From [Mycobacterium] manitobense (GTDB lineage: Bacteria; Actinomycetota; Actinomycetes; Mycobacteriales; Mycobacteriaceae), in contig NZ_JACKSJ010000051.1 of NCBI RefSeq assembly GCF_025821665.1, positions 1 through 63,212 on the forward strand: a stretch of 63,212 bases of DNA. The letters run 5' to 3'. The notes below the pieces were generated by a model. The model had not been told where the DNA came from. It ran no database searches and worked only from the letters and a program-made list of their open reading frames with translations. Below are positions 23,940-32,536 of the stretch, piece by piece. The translations under genes were made by a program, and so were the position numbers. Within the stretch, counting starts at the first letter, position 1. Every line of letters starts with the position of its first letter.

Positions 23940-25105
23940 AGGTAGCTCATCTCCTGCCGCAGGGAGCGGGTGTAGCCCGCCACGAGCAGGTGCCGCGGGA
24001 TGGGGGTGTGGTCGAGCGTGAAGTCGCGGAACCGCTGCCAGAGCGGGTTCTGTGAGTGGTAGGCCCGGCCGAGGGTGCGGGCGAACCAGGCGGTGCGCGC
24101 CGTCCTCGCCTCCCGCTGCCCCTCGAAGGCGCGCAGACCAAGCCCGAGCTCGTGCGCGTCATGGAGCGGGCGCCCCGTCAGATGCCGCCCGAGGTAGTAA
24201 CCGTCCTCGATGGCCATGCCCGCGCCGTAGGCGGCGTACGGCGACGTCGGATGTGCGGCGTCCCCGAGCACCACCACCCGACCGTCGATCCAGCGGCGCA
24301 GCCGTGGCCGGTCGACGATCTCGCGGCGGAGTATGCGATCGGATGCCGTGGCGCGCACCAGTTCCGGCAGCGGGTCGACCCAGTTCTCGAGCTTGCGCTC
24401 GAGCCGGCGCTTGCCGTCACCGGTGAAGGCCACCCCTCGGGGCCACGGTTCGAGCACCCACCACTGCCAGGCGGGCCGACCCTTGTGCAGGATCGGCGAC
24501 CAGCTGGCCTGGGAGTCGCGATCGTGACAGATCCGGCCCTCGCCACGATCGGGACCGTCGACTTCGCAGTAGCCCTGCCAGCACGCGAAGCCGTGGTAGT
24601 TGAGCCGGCTGTCGCCGAAGCTGTTTCGCCGCACGACGGAGTTGATGCCGTCCGCCCCGATCAGCACGTCGGCGGCGGCGCTCGTCCCGTCGGCGAAGTA
24701 GAGGCGCACTTCGGACGCGTCCTGCTCGAAGCCGACCAAACGGTGCTCCAGATGCAGCACGCCGGGCGGCAGCGCGGCGTGCATGCGTTCGTAGAGGTCA
24801 GGCCGCAACAGCCCGAAGAACGTTGCGCCGAAGTCGCTTTCGAGCTCCGGAATGGCGGGGAAGTCGGCCCGGGGGCGCCCGTCGTAGCGACTGAACCCTA
24901 GCCGGGCCGAGGCCCCCAGGTTGTCGATGTCCACCCCGAGCGCGCGCAGCGCTAGCAGCGGCGGCGTGGTCAGGCTCAAGCCGGAACCGACAGCCGACAC
25001 CGCAGCGCGCCTCTCGTAGAGGTCCACCCTGAAGCCGGCCCGGTGCAGCGCCAGTGCGGCGCTCATCCCGCCCGGGCCCGCCCCGACGATCGCGACCCTG
25101 TTCAT
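23936..25105 (-). CDS. FAD-dependent monooxygenase (PHBH type) 1
   Basis: A 389-residue group A flavoprotein monooxygenase. FAD site MNRVAIVGAGPGGMSAALALHRAGFRVDLYER, DG motif (VLIGADGINSVVRR) and GD motif (VVVLGDAAHPTSPYAAYGAGMAIEDG) are intact. The C-terminus is basic and aromatic (FRDFTLDHTPIPRHLL). ATG 25105 lies 14 bases from the palindromic operator at 25120-25136. It is the first gene of a five-gene operon (monooxygenase, E2, EthD-like, monooxygenase, LLM). Confidence 0.9.
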   Translation of the reverse strand: MNRVAIVGAGPGGMSAALALHRAGFRVDLYERRAAVSAVGSGLSLTTPPLLALRALGVDIDNLGASARLGFSRYDGRPRADFPAIPELESDFGATFFGLLRPDLYERMHAALPPGVLHLEHRLVGFEQDASEVRLYFADGTSAAADVLIGADGINSVVRRNSFGDSRLNYHGFACWQGYCEVDGPDRGEGRICHDRDSQASWSPILHKGRPAWQWWVLEPWPRGVAFTGDGKRRLERKLENWVDPLPELVRATASDRILRREIVDRPRLRRWIDGRVVVLGDAAHPTSPYAAYGAGMAIEDGYYLGRHLTGRPLHDAHELGLGLRAFEGQREARTARTAWFARTLGRAYHSQNPLWQRFRDFTLDHTPIPRHLLVAGYTRSLRQEMSYL

Positions 25106-25119
25106 CGACCCGCCTAGTT

Positions 25120-25136
25120 TTAGAAACAATTTCTAA
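25120..25136 (-). promoter_or_regulatory. TetR-type operator, perfect palindrome
   Basis: TTAGAAA-CAA-TTTCTAA: 7-base arms with a 3-base spacer, in the leader or promoter of the monooxygenase operon. It is AT-rich against a GC-rich background. A degenerate copy covers the hydrolase promoter at 17546-17560 and a half site lies at 25944-25952. Confidence 0.75.
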
Positions 25137-25197
25137 TTCGTGCCGACTGTAGAGCCGGACCATCGACGAGTCAACGGTCAGTGTGAGTTCCGCAAAG

Positions 25198-25851
25198 TCA
25201 CCGCAAGTCGAGCAGTCCCACTGCCACCGCCGCCATCTCGTCGGCGAGTGCGTCCTCACCGACATCGGTGACACCGAGCGGACCGAACAGCAGACGCTGA
25301 TCGAGCAGGCCCACCATCAGCGCGAAGCCGAGGTCGACCGCCCGCTCCGGATCGGGCGCGCCGATCCGGTCGCGGTGGACGAGCAGCAGTTCGGCGTACC
25401 GCGCCGCCACCATGCGGAACATCTCCTGGCGGTGCGCACGGAACTCCTCGTCGACGCAGGCCTGCGCGGCGGTGGCGCGGTAGACCGGCCCCAGGTCGCG
25501 ATACGTGGCGAGCATGGTGCGCACGACGGTGCCGATGATCTGCTCGGCCCCGGCCTCGGCGAACGCCTCGGGTCGCATCACGGCGTGCAGTGTCGAGCGG
25601 GCCCGCTCCTCCGTGCGCTCGCGCAGCAGTCGCAGCACCGCGTACTTGTCGTCGAAGCGCGCATAGAACGATCCGACCGTGCGGCCCGAGCGCTCGATGA
25701 TCTCCATCACGCCGATCTCGTGGAAAAGCTTGTGGTGCAGCAGTTCCTCGGTGGCATCGAGGAAGCGGTCGAGCGTCTCCTGACTGCGCGCCTGCCTGGC
25801 CCGCCGGACCGGTTCGCCGCGCGCGGCACGTGTCGTCGCGCCCTTGACCAT
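25198..25851 (-). CDS. TetR-family regulator of the catabolic island
   Basis: A 217-residue regulator. The helix-turn-helix is in HKLFHEIGVMEIIERSGRTVGSFYARFDDKYAVLRLL, and the C-terminal part is a helical ligand and dimer domain. ATG 25851 has a GGAAGGG-like site upstream; GTG 25884 would add 11 residues. It sits between the monooxygenase operon and the mce operon, close to TTAGAAA-type sites in front of both and of the hydrolase operon, so it is the natural candidate for binding them. Ligand probably a pathway intermediate. Confidence 0.87.
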   Translation of the reverse strand: MVKGATTRAARGEPVRRARQARSQETLDRFLDATEELLHHKLFHEIGVMEIIERSGRTVGSFYARFDDKYAVLRLLRERTEERARSTLHAVMRPEAFAEAGAEQIIGTVVRTMLATYRDLGPVYRATAAQACVDEEFRAHRQEMFRMVAARYAELLLVHRDRIGAPDPERAVDLGFALMVGLLDQRLLFGPLGVTDVGEDALADEMAAVAVGLLDLR

Positions 25852-25943
25852 CCCCAGCCCTTCCGCCGGCCACCTCGGTAGCACCCAAGTATGACGGCAG
25901 GCCCCAGGAAACTCAGGTGCGGCCGTCCGTCACGACGCCGAAA

Positions 25944-25960
25944 TTAGAAATTTCCTCTCT
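25944..25960. promoter_or_regulatory. TetR-type half site between tetR and mce
   Basis: TTAGAAATTTCCTCTCT: the first nine bases equal one arm and core of the 25120-25136 palindrome (read TTAGAAATT on the other strand); the second arm is poor. It lies about 30 bases upstream of the mce -10 element and about 90 bases upstream of the divergent TetR gene. Confidence 0.45.
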
Positions 25961-25979
25961 TTAAGCCCTGCGGAAGTGG

Positions 25980-25986
25980 TATACAT
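25980..25986 (+). promoter_or_regulatory. -10 element of the mce operon
   Basis: TATACAT is a near-consensus -10. No clear -35 is present (TTTAAG at 25960-25965 is the nearest at workable distance). The GntR-type palindrome begins five bases downstream and would cover the transcription start. Confidence 0.5.
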
Positions 25987-25990
25987 CACC

Positions 25991-26007
25991 AAGTCACCTG
26001 GTGACTT
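25991..26007 (+). promoter_or_regulatory. GntR-type operator site 3, perfect palindrome
   Basis: AAGTCACC-T-GGTGACTT, a perfect 8-base inverted repeat around one base, between the mce -10 element and the ribosome-binding region GAGGAGGA. Read on the minus strand it continues as GGTGACTTGGTGA, close to the 17496-17510 site. Its position is ideal for repression. Confidence 0.8.
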
Positions 26008-26016
26008 TGAGGAGGA

Positions 26017-26820
26017 GTGGCGAGTGGTTGCGCGAACGCGGGGAGCGGGGCGGTGAGCGGTGCGGGGGCACTGGGCACACCGGTGCGCGAGATCGGCCGC
26101 TTCTTCGCCATGGCGCTCGACACCGCCTGCCTCAGCGTGCGAAGGCCCTTCGCCTGGCAGGAATTCGCACTCCAGACCTGGTTCGTCGCCAGGGTGTCGT
26201 TGTTGCCGACCATCATGCTGGCCATCCCGTTCACCGTGCTGGGTGTCTTCACGCTCAACATCCTGCTGCTGGAGTTCGGGGCGGCCGACTTCTCCGGCAG
26301 CGGCACCGCGCTGGCCGCCGTCACCCAGATCGGCCCGCTGGTCACCGTGCTCGTGGTGTCGGGCGCCGGCGCCACCGCGATGTGCGCCGACCTCGGGGCG
26401 CGCACCATCCGGGAAGAACTCGACGCGCTGCGCGTCCTCGGGATCAACCCGGTGCAGACGCTGGTGGTGCCGCGGGTGCTCGCGGCCACCGTGGCCGCGT
26501 TGCTGCTGTCGTCGCTGGTCACGCTGACCGGCCTGATCGGCGGCTTCGTCTTCTCGGTGTACGGGCAGAACGTCACCCCCGGCTCGTTCGCCGCCGGGCT
26601 CACCCTGCTGACGGGCCTGTCCGAGCTGGTGGTCTCCGCGGTCAAGGCCGCCCTCTTCGGCCTGTCCGCCGGGTTGATCGCCTGCTACAAGGGCATCTCG
26701 GTCGGCGGCGGACCGGCAGGCGTCGGCAACGCCGTCAACGAGACCGTCGTCTACTCCTTCGTCGCACTGTTCGTGATCAACGTGATCGTCACCGCCGTCG
26801 GCGTCGAGGTCGCCCGATGA
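26017..26820 (+). CDS. yrbEA: YrbE/MlaE-family permease, first subunit of Mce transporter
   Basis: A 267-residue inner-membrane permease. YrbEA and YrbEB form the membrane core of the Mce lipid importer and work with an MceG-type ATPase, which is not in the window. The conserved centre GAGATAMCADLGARTIREELDALRVLGINPVQTLVVPRVLA is the MlaE coupling region; five or so hydrophobic segments surround it. GTG 26017 follows GAGGAGGA almost without spacer, so GTG 26053 (SGAGALGTPVREIG) may be the real start. First gene of the operon. Confidence 0.9.
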   Translation: MASGCANAGSGAVSGAGALGTPVREIGRFFAMALDTACLSVRRPFAWQEFALQTWFVARVSLLPTIMLAIPFTVLGVFTLNILLLEFGAADFSGSGTALAAVTQIGPLVTVLVVSGAGATAMCADLGARTIREELDALRVLGINPVQTLVVPRVLAATVAALLLSSLVTLTGLIGGFVFSVYGQNVTPGSFAAGLTLLTGLSELVVSAVKAALFGLSAGLIACYKGISVGGGPAGVGNAVNETVVYSFVALFVINVIVTAVGVEVAR

Positions 26821-27671
26821 CGGTCAGCGTCCCCAGTCCACTCATGCCGCGCGCGGGCCGCGCCGTCCGCCGGTACACCAGGGGCTGGACCCGTATCGGC
26901 GAACAAGCCGAGTTCTACGGGCGCACACTCGCCGCGACCGGCGACGCCTTCACCCACTACACCAAGGAGATCCTGCGACTGGTCGCTCAGATGGGCCTGG
27001 GCACCGGAGCGCTCGCGCTGGTCGGCGGCGCCACCGCCATCGTCGGATTCCTCACCCTGTCGGCGGGTGCGCTCATCGCGGTCCAGGGCTACAACTCGTT
27101 GGCCGGCATCGGCATCGAAGCGCTCACCGGTTTCGCGTCGGCCTACCTCAACGTGCGGTTGATCGCGCCCCTGACCGCGGGGATCGGGCTGGCCGCCACC
27201 ATCGGCGCCGGCGCCACCGCCCAGCTCGGCGCGATGCGGATCAGCGAGGAGATCGACGCGCTCGAGGTGATGGGCATCCGGTCGGTGGCCTACCTGGCGT
27301 CGACACGACTGGTGGCCGGCGTGCTGGTGGTGATCCCGCTGTACTGCGTCGCGGTGGTGATGTCCTTCGTCGCGGCCCGGGTCGGCACCACCGTCGCCTA
27401 CGGCCAGTCGACCGGCGTCTACGACCACTACTTCCGGACCTTCCTCAACCCGACCGACCTGATCTGGTCCTTCCTGCAGGCCGTGCTGATGGCCGCCGTG
27501 GTGATGCTGGTGCACACCTACTACGGCTACACCGCATCCGGCGGGCCCGCCGGGGTCGGCGAGGCGGTCGGCCGCGCCGTTCGCACCTCGCTGGTCTGCA
27601 CGGTGCTCGTCACGCTCTGCGTCTCGCTGACCGTCTACGGCCAGTCCGCCAACTTCGACTTCGCCGGATGA
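26817..27671 (+). CDS. yrbEB: YrbE/MlaE-family permease, second subunit
   Basis: A 284-residue permease partner of YrbEA. It has an amphipathic N-terminus (EFYGRTLAATGDAFTHYTKEILRLVAQMGLG) and the MlaE coupling segment GAGATAQLGAMRISEEIDALEVMGIRSVAYLASTRLVAG. ATG overlaps the yrbEA stop (ATGA) and its own stop overlaps mceA, so the operon is translated in a coupled manner. Confidence 0.92.
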   Translation: MTVSVPSPLMPRAGRAVRRYTRGWTRIGEQAEFYGRTLAATGDAFTHYTKEILRLVAQMGLGTGALALVGGATAIVGFLTLSAGALIAVQGYNSLAGIGIEALTGFASAYLNVRLIAPLTAGIGLAATIGAGATAQLGAMRISEEIDALEVMGIRSVAYLASTRLVAGVLVVIPLYCVAVVMSFVAARVGTTVAYGQSTGVYDHYFRTFLNPTDLIWSFLQAVLMAAVVMLVHTYYGYTASGGPAGVGEAVGRAVRTSLVCTVLVTLCVSLTVYGQSANFDFAG

Positions 27672-28966
27672 ACGGCACGGTCCACCGGCGCAGACGCCGG
27701 CTGCACCCGGGGTGGTCGGCGGCCATCCTGTTCACCGTCGTCGCGGTGGTGTTCGTTCTCACCGCGGCGTCCTTCGCCGGCTGGTTCACCTCCTACGTCC
27801 CGGTCACGATGACCTCCGACCGGGCCGGGCTGATCATGGAGTCCGGCGCCAAGGTCAAGATGCGCGGGGTCGCGGTGGGCCGCGTCGGCGGCATCGACCG
27901 CGCCGGCTCCGACGTCCGTCTCGACCTGCACATCGACCCCGAACGGATCGCCGACATCCCCGCCAACGTCGAGGCGGAGATCCAGGCCAGCACGCTGTTC
28001 GGGGCCAAGTTCGTCAACCTGGTGTACCCCGCCGAACCGACCGCCCGCCGGCTGGCCCGCGGCGCAGTGCTGCGCGCCCGCAACGTCACCACCGAGGTCA
28101 ACACGGTGTTCGAGAACCTGGTCGGCGTCCTGGAACGGATCGACCCCGCGAAACTCAACGCCATCCTGACCGCCCTCGCCGAAGGTGTCCGCGGCCGCGG
28201 TCCGCAGCTCGGCGCCGCCCTCAGCGACGCCCGGACGGTGGTCGTCGCGCTCAACGAGCGCAGCCCGGCGCTCACCCGTGACATCGCCGCACTGCGCGGC
28301 TTCAGCGACACCTACGGCGCAGCTGCCGGCGATCTCCTCACCGTGCTGGACGCGGCCGCCACCGCCGGCGACACCCTGGTCGCGGGCACCGCGGACCTCG
28401 ACGGCCTGCTGCTCAACGTCTCGGGTTTGGCGCGCTCGGGCATCGACCTGCTCGCACCCAACCGGGACAACCTGGTCCGCGCCGTCAACGACCTGGAGCC
28501 CACCACCGCACTGCTGCTGCGCTACAACCCCATCCTCACCTGCACACTGCTCGGCGCGAAGTGGTTCCTGGACAACGGCGGTGGCAACATCGGCGCCAAC
28601 GGCCGGACCGGCACCATCGACGCGGGCCTCGGGCTGGGCGACGACCCCTACCGGTATCCGGAGAACCTGCCGAAGGTGGCGGCCACCGGCGGCCCCGGCG
28701 GCAGGCCCGGCTGCGGATCGCTGCCCGACGCGTCGGCGAACTACCCGGTGCGGTACCTGGTCACCGACACCGGTTGGGGGGCAGGCCTGGACGTCCGGCC
28801 CAACCCCGGGATCGGCCACCCCTGGTGGGTCAACTACTTCCCGGTGACACGCGCCGTCCCCGAGCCGCCGAGCGTGCGTGGCGAGGGCCCGCCCGCGCCG
28901 GGGCCTGCGCCGGGACCACCACCGCCCCCACCGGCGCCCGCGCCTGCGATCGGGACGCCGCCATGA
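27668..28966 (+). CDS. mceA: Mce protein A
   Basis: A 432-residue Mce substrate-binding protein. An N-terminal membrane anchor (AAILFTVVAVVFVLTAASFAGWF) is followed by the MCE beta domain (MESGAKVKMRGVAVGRVGGIDR, IQASTLFGAKFVNLVYP), long helical segments, and a proline-rich C-terminus. Six such subunits are thought to form a hydrophobic tunnel across the periplasm for lipid import. Overlaps yrbEB and mceB by 4 bases. Confidence 0.92.
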   Translation: MNGTVHRRRRRLHPGWSAAILFTVVAVVFVLTAASFAGWFTSYVPVTMTSDRAGLIMESGAKVKMRGVAVGRVGGIDRAGSDVRLDLHIDPERIADIPANVEAEIQASTLFGAKFVNLVYPAEPTARRLARGAVLRARNVTTEVNTVFENLVGVLERIDPAKLNAILTALAEGVRGRGPQLGAALSDARTVVVALNERSPALTRDIAALRGFSDTYGAAAGDLLTVLDAAATAGDTLVAGTADLDGLLLNVSGLARSGIDLLAPNRDNLVRAVNDLEPTTALLLRYNPILTCTLLGAKWFLDNGGGNIGANGRTGTIDAGLGLGDDPYRYPENLPKVAATGGPGGRPGCGSLPDASANYPVRYLVTDTGWGAGLDVRPNPGIGHPWWVNYFPVTRAVPEPPSVRGEGPPAPGPAPGPPPPPPAPAPAIGTPP

Positions 28967-30006
28967 CTCCGCAGCGGCACAACGCCAAACTGATCGGCGC
29001 GCTGTGGCGGCTGACCGCCTTCGCGACCGTCTGCGTCCTCGGCGGGTTCGCCCTGGTGGCGGTCTTCGGGCAGCTGCGGTTCGACGACACCGTCACCTAC
29101 CGCGCCGAGTTCACCAACGTCTCGGGTCTGGAAGCCGGGAACTTCGTCCGCATCGCGGGAGTCGAGGTGGGCAAGGTGCGCCGGATGAGCATCGAACCCG
29201 ACACGACCGTCCTGGTGGACTTCGACATCGAAACCGATGTCGCACTGACCGACACCACCGAGGCGGTCGTGCGGTACGAGAACCTCATCGGCGGCCGCTA
29301 TCTCGAACTGCAGCAGGGCCTCGCCGGCGAGCACCGCCTGCACCCCGGTGACACGATCGACCGGGCCCGCACCGCACCCGCACTCGACCTCGACGCACTC
29401 ATCGGGGGCTTCCGCCCGCTGTTCCGTGCACTGGACCCCGACCAGGTGAACGACCTGTCCCAGCAGCTCGTCGACGTGTTCCAGGGGCAGGGTCCCACCA
29501 TCGAGTCCTTCCTCTCCTCGACGGCGTCGCTGACCGGCGCGCTGGCCGACCGCGACCAGATCTTCGGCGAGCTGATCACCAACCTCAACATCGTGCTGGG
29601 CTCCCTGGCCGAACACGACCGCCAGTTCGACACCGCGGTGGAGTCACTGACCCGGCTCGTCGACGGACTCGCGCAGCGCCGGACCGAGATCAGCACCGGG
29701 CTGGCGTACACCGATGCCGCCGCGGCCACCGTGGCCGACCTGCTCGCCGCGGCACGGCCGCCGCTGCAGACGGTCGTCGCCCAGGCCGACCGCACCGCCG
29801 GCCTGGTGATGTCGGACGCCGAGTACGTCGACCACCTGCTCGCGACGTTGCCCGACGCCTACCGGGTGCTGTCGCGCCAAGGGCTCTACGGCGACTACTT
29901 CAGCTTCTATCTGTGCGATCTGCTGTTCAAGGTCAACGGGAAGGGCGGCCAGCCGGTGTATGTGAAGGTGGCCGGCCAATCCACCGGGCGGTGCGCGCCG
30001 AAATGA
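28963..30006 (+). CDS. mceB: Mce protein B
   Basis: A 347-residue Mce subunit with an N-terminal transmembrane anchor (FATVCVLGGFALVAVFG), the MCE domain (VSGLEAGNFVRIAGVEVGKVRRM, ENLIGGRYLELQQG) and a helical C-terminal region ending in FYLCDLLFKVNGKGGQPVYVKVAGQSTGRCAPK, a tail typical of MceB. ATG overlaps mceA. Confidence 0.92.
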   Translation: MTPQRHNAKLIGALWRLTAFATVCVLGGFALVAVFGQLRFDDTVTYRAEFTNVSGLEAGNFVRIAGVEVGKVRRMSIEPDTTVLVDFDIETDVALTDTTEAVVRYENLIGGRYLELQQGLAGEHRLHPGDTIDRARTAPALDLDALIGGFRPLFRALDPDQVNDLSQQLVDVFQGQGPTIESFLSSTASLTGALADRDQIFGELITNLNIVLGSLAEHDRQFDTAVESLTRLVDGLAQRRTEISTGLAYTDAAAATVADLLAAARPPLQTVVAQADRTAGLVMSDAEYVDHLLATLPDAYRVLSRQGLYGDYFSFYLCDLLFKVNGKGGQPVYVKVAGQSTGRCAPK

Positions 30007-31235
30007 AGTTCTTCGAGGAGCGCAACCCCCTGCCGATCGGGGTGATCGGCATCGTCACCGTGGTCGTGCTGGCACTGGCTGCGCTGCAGTACAAGTCACT
30101 GCCGTTCTTCAACTCCGGCAGCGAGTACTCCGCATACTTCGCCGAAGCCGGGGGCTTGACGTCAGGTGCGGCCGTGCAGGTTTCCGGCCTGAAGGTCGGC
30201 GAGGTGCTCGACGTCGGCCTCGACGGGCCGCGGGTGCTGGTGACGTTCCGCGTCGAGGACGAGGTGACGCTCGGCGACCGCTCCGAAGCGGCGATCAAGG
30301 CCAGGACGCTGCTCGGCGCGAAGATCCTCGAGGTCACACCCCGCGGCGACGGCTCGCTCGGCGAGCCGATCCCGTTGCAGCGCACCACCTCGCCCTACCA
30401 GCTGGCCGACGCGCTCGGTGATCTCGGCACCACCCTCGACGGCCTGGACACCGACGGGCTCACCGAATCACTCGGCACCCTGTCGCAGGCGTTCACCTCG
30501 ACACCCCCGGCTCTGCAGGCCGCCCTGGCCGGACTCGGCCGCTTCTCGGAGGTGATCGGCGAACGCGACACCGAGGTGCGCACGCTGCTGGCCAACGCCG
30601 CCCGCGCGACCGGGGTTCTCGGGCAGCGCACCGATCAGATCGTCGACCTCGTCCGGCAGACCGACGCCCTGCTCACCGCGCTGCTGCAGCAGCAGGCCGC
30701 CCTCGACGGACTCTCGGGACACATCTCCGCACTCGCCGCCCAGCTGTCCGGCGTCGTCGCCGAACAGCGCAGCGTCATCGGGCCGGCACTGGAGAAGGTC
30801 AACGGAGTGCTCGGCATCCTCGACAACCGCAAACAACAGATCCAGTCGTCACTGACGATGCTCAACGCCTATCAGATGTCGCTCGGCGAGGCCGTCTCCT
30901 CCGGACCGTTCTTCAACGCCTACGTCGCCAATCTGCTGCCCGGCCAGTTCATCCAGCCGTTCGTCGACGCCGCCTTCTCCGACCTGGGACTCGACCCAGC
31001 GGTGCTGGCGCCCTCGGAGCTCAGCGACCCGCAGACCGGTCAGCCGGGGACGCCCGCGCTGCCCGTGCCGTACCCCCGCACCGGTCAGGGCGGCCCGCCC
31101 AATCTCACCCTGCCCGAGGCCATCACCGGTGTACCCGGCAGCAGCCGCTACCCCTTCGTGCCGCCGCCACCGGCCCCGGCGCCGGGTGGTCCGCCGCCGG
31201 GACCACCCGCCCAGGCACCGGGAGGAGGGTCGTGA
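30003..31235 (+). CDS. mceC: Mce protein C
   Basis: A 410-residue Mce subunit. The anchor is PIGVIGIVTVVVLALAALQY; the MCE domain shows GGLTSGAAVQVSGLKVGEVLDV and KARTLLGAKILEVTPRG. A long helical region follows, then a Pro/Gly-rich tail. ATG overlaps the mceB stop. Confidence 0.92.
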   Translation: MKFFEERNPLPIGVIGIVTVVVLALAALQYKSLPFFNSGSEYSAYFAEAGGLTSGAAVQVSGLKVGEVLDVGLDGPRVLVTFRVEDEVTLGDRSEAAIKARTLLGAKILEVTPRGDGSLGEPIPLQRTTSPYQLADALGDLGTTLDGLDTDGLTESLGTLSQAFTSTPPALQAALAGLGRFSEVIGERDTEVRTLLANAARATGVLGQRTDQIVDLVRQTDALLTALLQQQAALDGLSGHISALAAQLSGVVAEQRSVIGPALEKVNGVLGILDNRKQQIQSSLTMLNAYQMSLGEAVSSGPFFNAYVANLLPGQFIQPFVDAAFSDLGLDPAVLAPSELSDPQTGQPGTPALPVPYPRTGQGGPPNLTLPEAITGVPGSSRYPFVPPPPAPAPGGPPPGPPAQAPGGGS

Positions 31236-32536
31236 AACGTCCTGCCGCACTGCGGCTCTACGCCGGCGGCTTGTTCGCCGTGATGCTCGTGGCGGCCGGC
31301 CTGCTGGTCGTTCCGCTGTCAGGCGCCGCGAAAGTCCGCGTGACCGCCTATTTCGCGAACACCAACGGCCTGTACGTCGGCGACGAGATCCGGATCCTCG
31401 GCATCCCCGTCGGGGAGGTCACCGCGATCGACGCAGAGCCGCAACGGGTGCGGGTCAGCTTCTGGTTCGACGGCAGTCACCCGGTGCCTGCGGACGCCAA
31501 GGCGGTGATCCTGTCCCCGACCCTCGTCACCGCAAGGGCGATCCAGCTGACCCCGGCCTACACCGGGGGCGCCGCGCTACCGGACCACGCCGTGATCCCG
31601 CAGGCACGCACCGCCGTGCCCGTCGAGTGGGACGACATCCGCGAGCAGCTGGCCGAGCTCACCGCGACGCTGCAGCCCACCGAACCCGGCGGCGTCAGCA
31701 CGCTGGGACAGTTCGTCACCACCCTCGCCGACAACGTGCGCGGGGAGGGACCCACCATCCGCGACACCGTCCTCGAGCTCTCCGCAGCGGTGTCCGTGCT
31801 CGGCGACCACAGCGGCGACGTGTTCTCCTCCGTGCGTTCGCTGTCCGCGCTCGTCGACGGCCTGAGCTCGAGTGCGGAACTGCTGATGCAACTCAACCGC
31901 AATCTCGCCTCGGTGACCGCGCTGCTCGCCGACGACCCCGACGAGGTGGGCCGCGCGCTGGCCGACCTCAACACCGCGGCCGCCGACGTGCGCGACTTCG
32001 TCGGCGGGAACCGCGAGGCGCTCGGCGTCACCGCCGACCGCCTGGCGTCGGTGTCCACCGCGATCGTCGACAGCCTCGACGACGTCGAGCAGACGCTGCA
32101 CATCTCACCCAACACCGCGGCCAATTTCGCCAACGTCTACCAACCGGCCCAGGGCGGCATCAGCGCCGCGCTGGCGCTCAACAACTTCTCCAACACCGTC
32201 GGATTCCTCTGTGGCGCAGTGCAGGCCGCGTCGCGGATGGGCGCCGAGCAGTCGGCCAAGCTCTGCGTGCAGTACCTGGCGCCCATCATCAAGAACCGCC
32301 AGTACAACTTCCTGCCGATCGGGCTCAACCCCTTCGTGGGCGGCACCGCGCGGCCCAACGAGATCACCTACAGCGACGACCGGTTGCGTCCGGGCGCCGG
32401 CCCGCCTGCCGCCCCGCCACCCGGGGAGCAGGCACCAGTCCCGCACGGTGCGCCGTATCCCGCGGAGGCACCGGTGCCCACCGACCCGCAGGCGGGGCTG
32501 CCCGGGATGATGACACCACCGGGCGGCGGCTCATGA
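31232..32536 (+). CDS. mceD: Mce protein D
   Basis: A 434-residue Mce subunit. The anchor is LYAGGLFAVMLVAAGLLVVPL; the MCE domain contains NGLYVGDEIRILGIPVGEVTAI and LSPTLVTARAIQLTPAY. The C-terminal helical part (NFANVYQPAQGGISAALALNNFSN) leads to a Pro-rich tail. GTG start overlaps mceC by 4 bases. Confidence 0.92.
   Translation: MKRPAALRLYAGGLFAVMLVAAGLLVVPLSGAAKVRVTAYFANTNGLYVGDEIRILGIPVGEVTAIDAEPQRVRVSFWFDGSHPVPADAKAVILSPTLVTARAIQLTPAYTGGAALPDHAVIPQARTAVPVEWDDIREQLAELTATLQPTEPGGVSTLGQFVTTLADNVRGEGPTIRDTVLELSAAVSVLGDHSGDVFSSVRSLSALVDGLSSSAELLMQLNRNLASVTALLADDPDEVGRALADLNTAAADVRDFVGGNREALGVTADRLASVSTAIVDSLDDVEQTLHISPNTAANFANVYQPAQGGISAALALNNFSNTVGFLCGAVQAASRMGAEQSAKLCVQYLAPIIKNRQYNFLPIGLNPFVGGTARPNEITYSDDRLRPGAGPPAAPPPGEQAPVPHGAPYPAEAPVPTDPQAGLPGMMTPPGGGS

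Noticed and set aside
25120..25136. KstR or KstR2 (cholesterol) operator
   Set aside because: KstR needs AAC-N2-GTT-like arms and KstR2 AAGCAAG-type arms. TTAGAAA-N3-TTTCTAA fits neither, and no sterol-ring genes are present.
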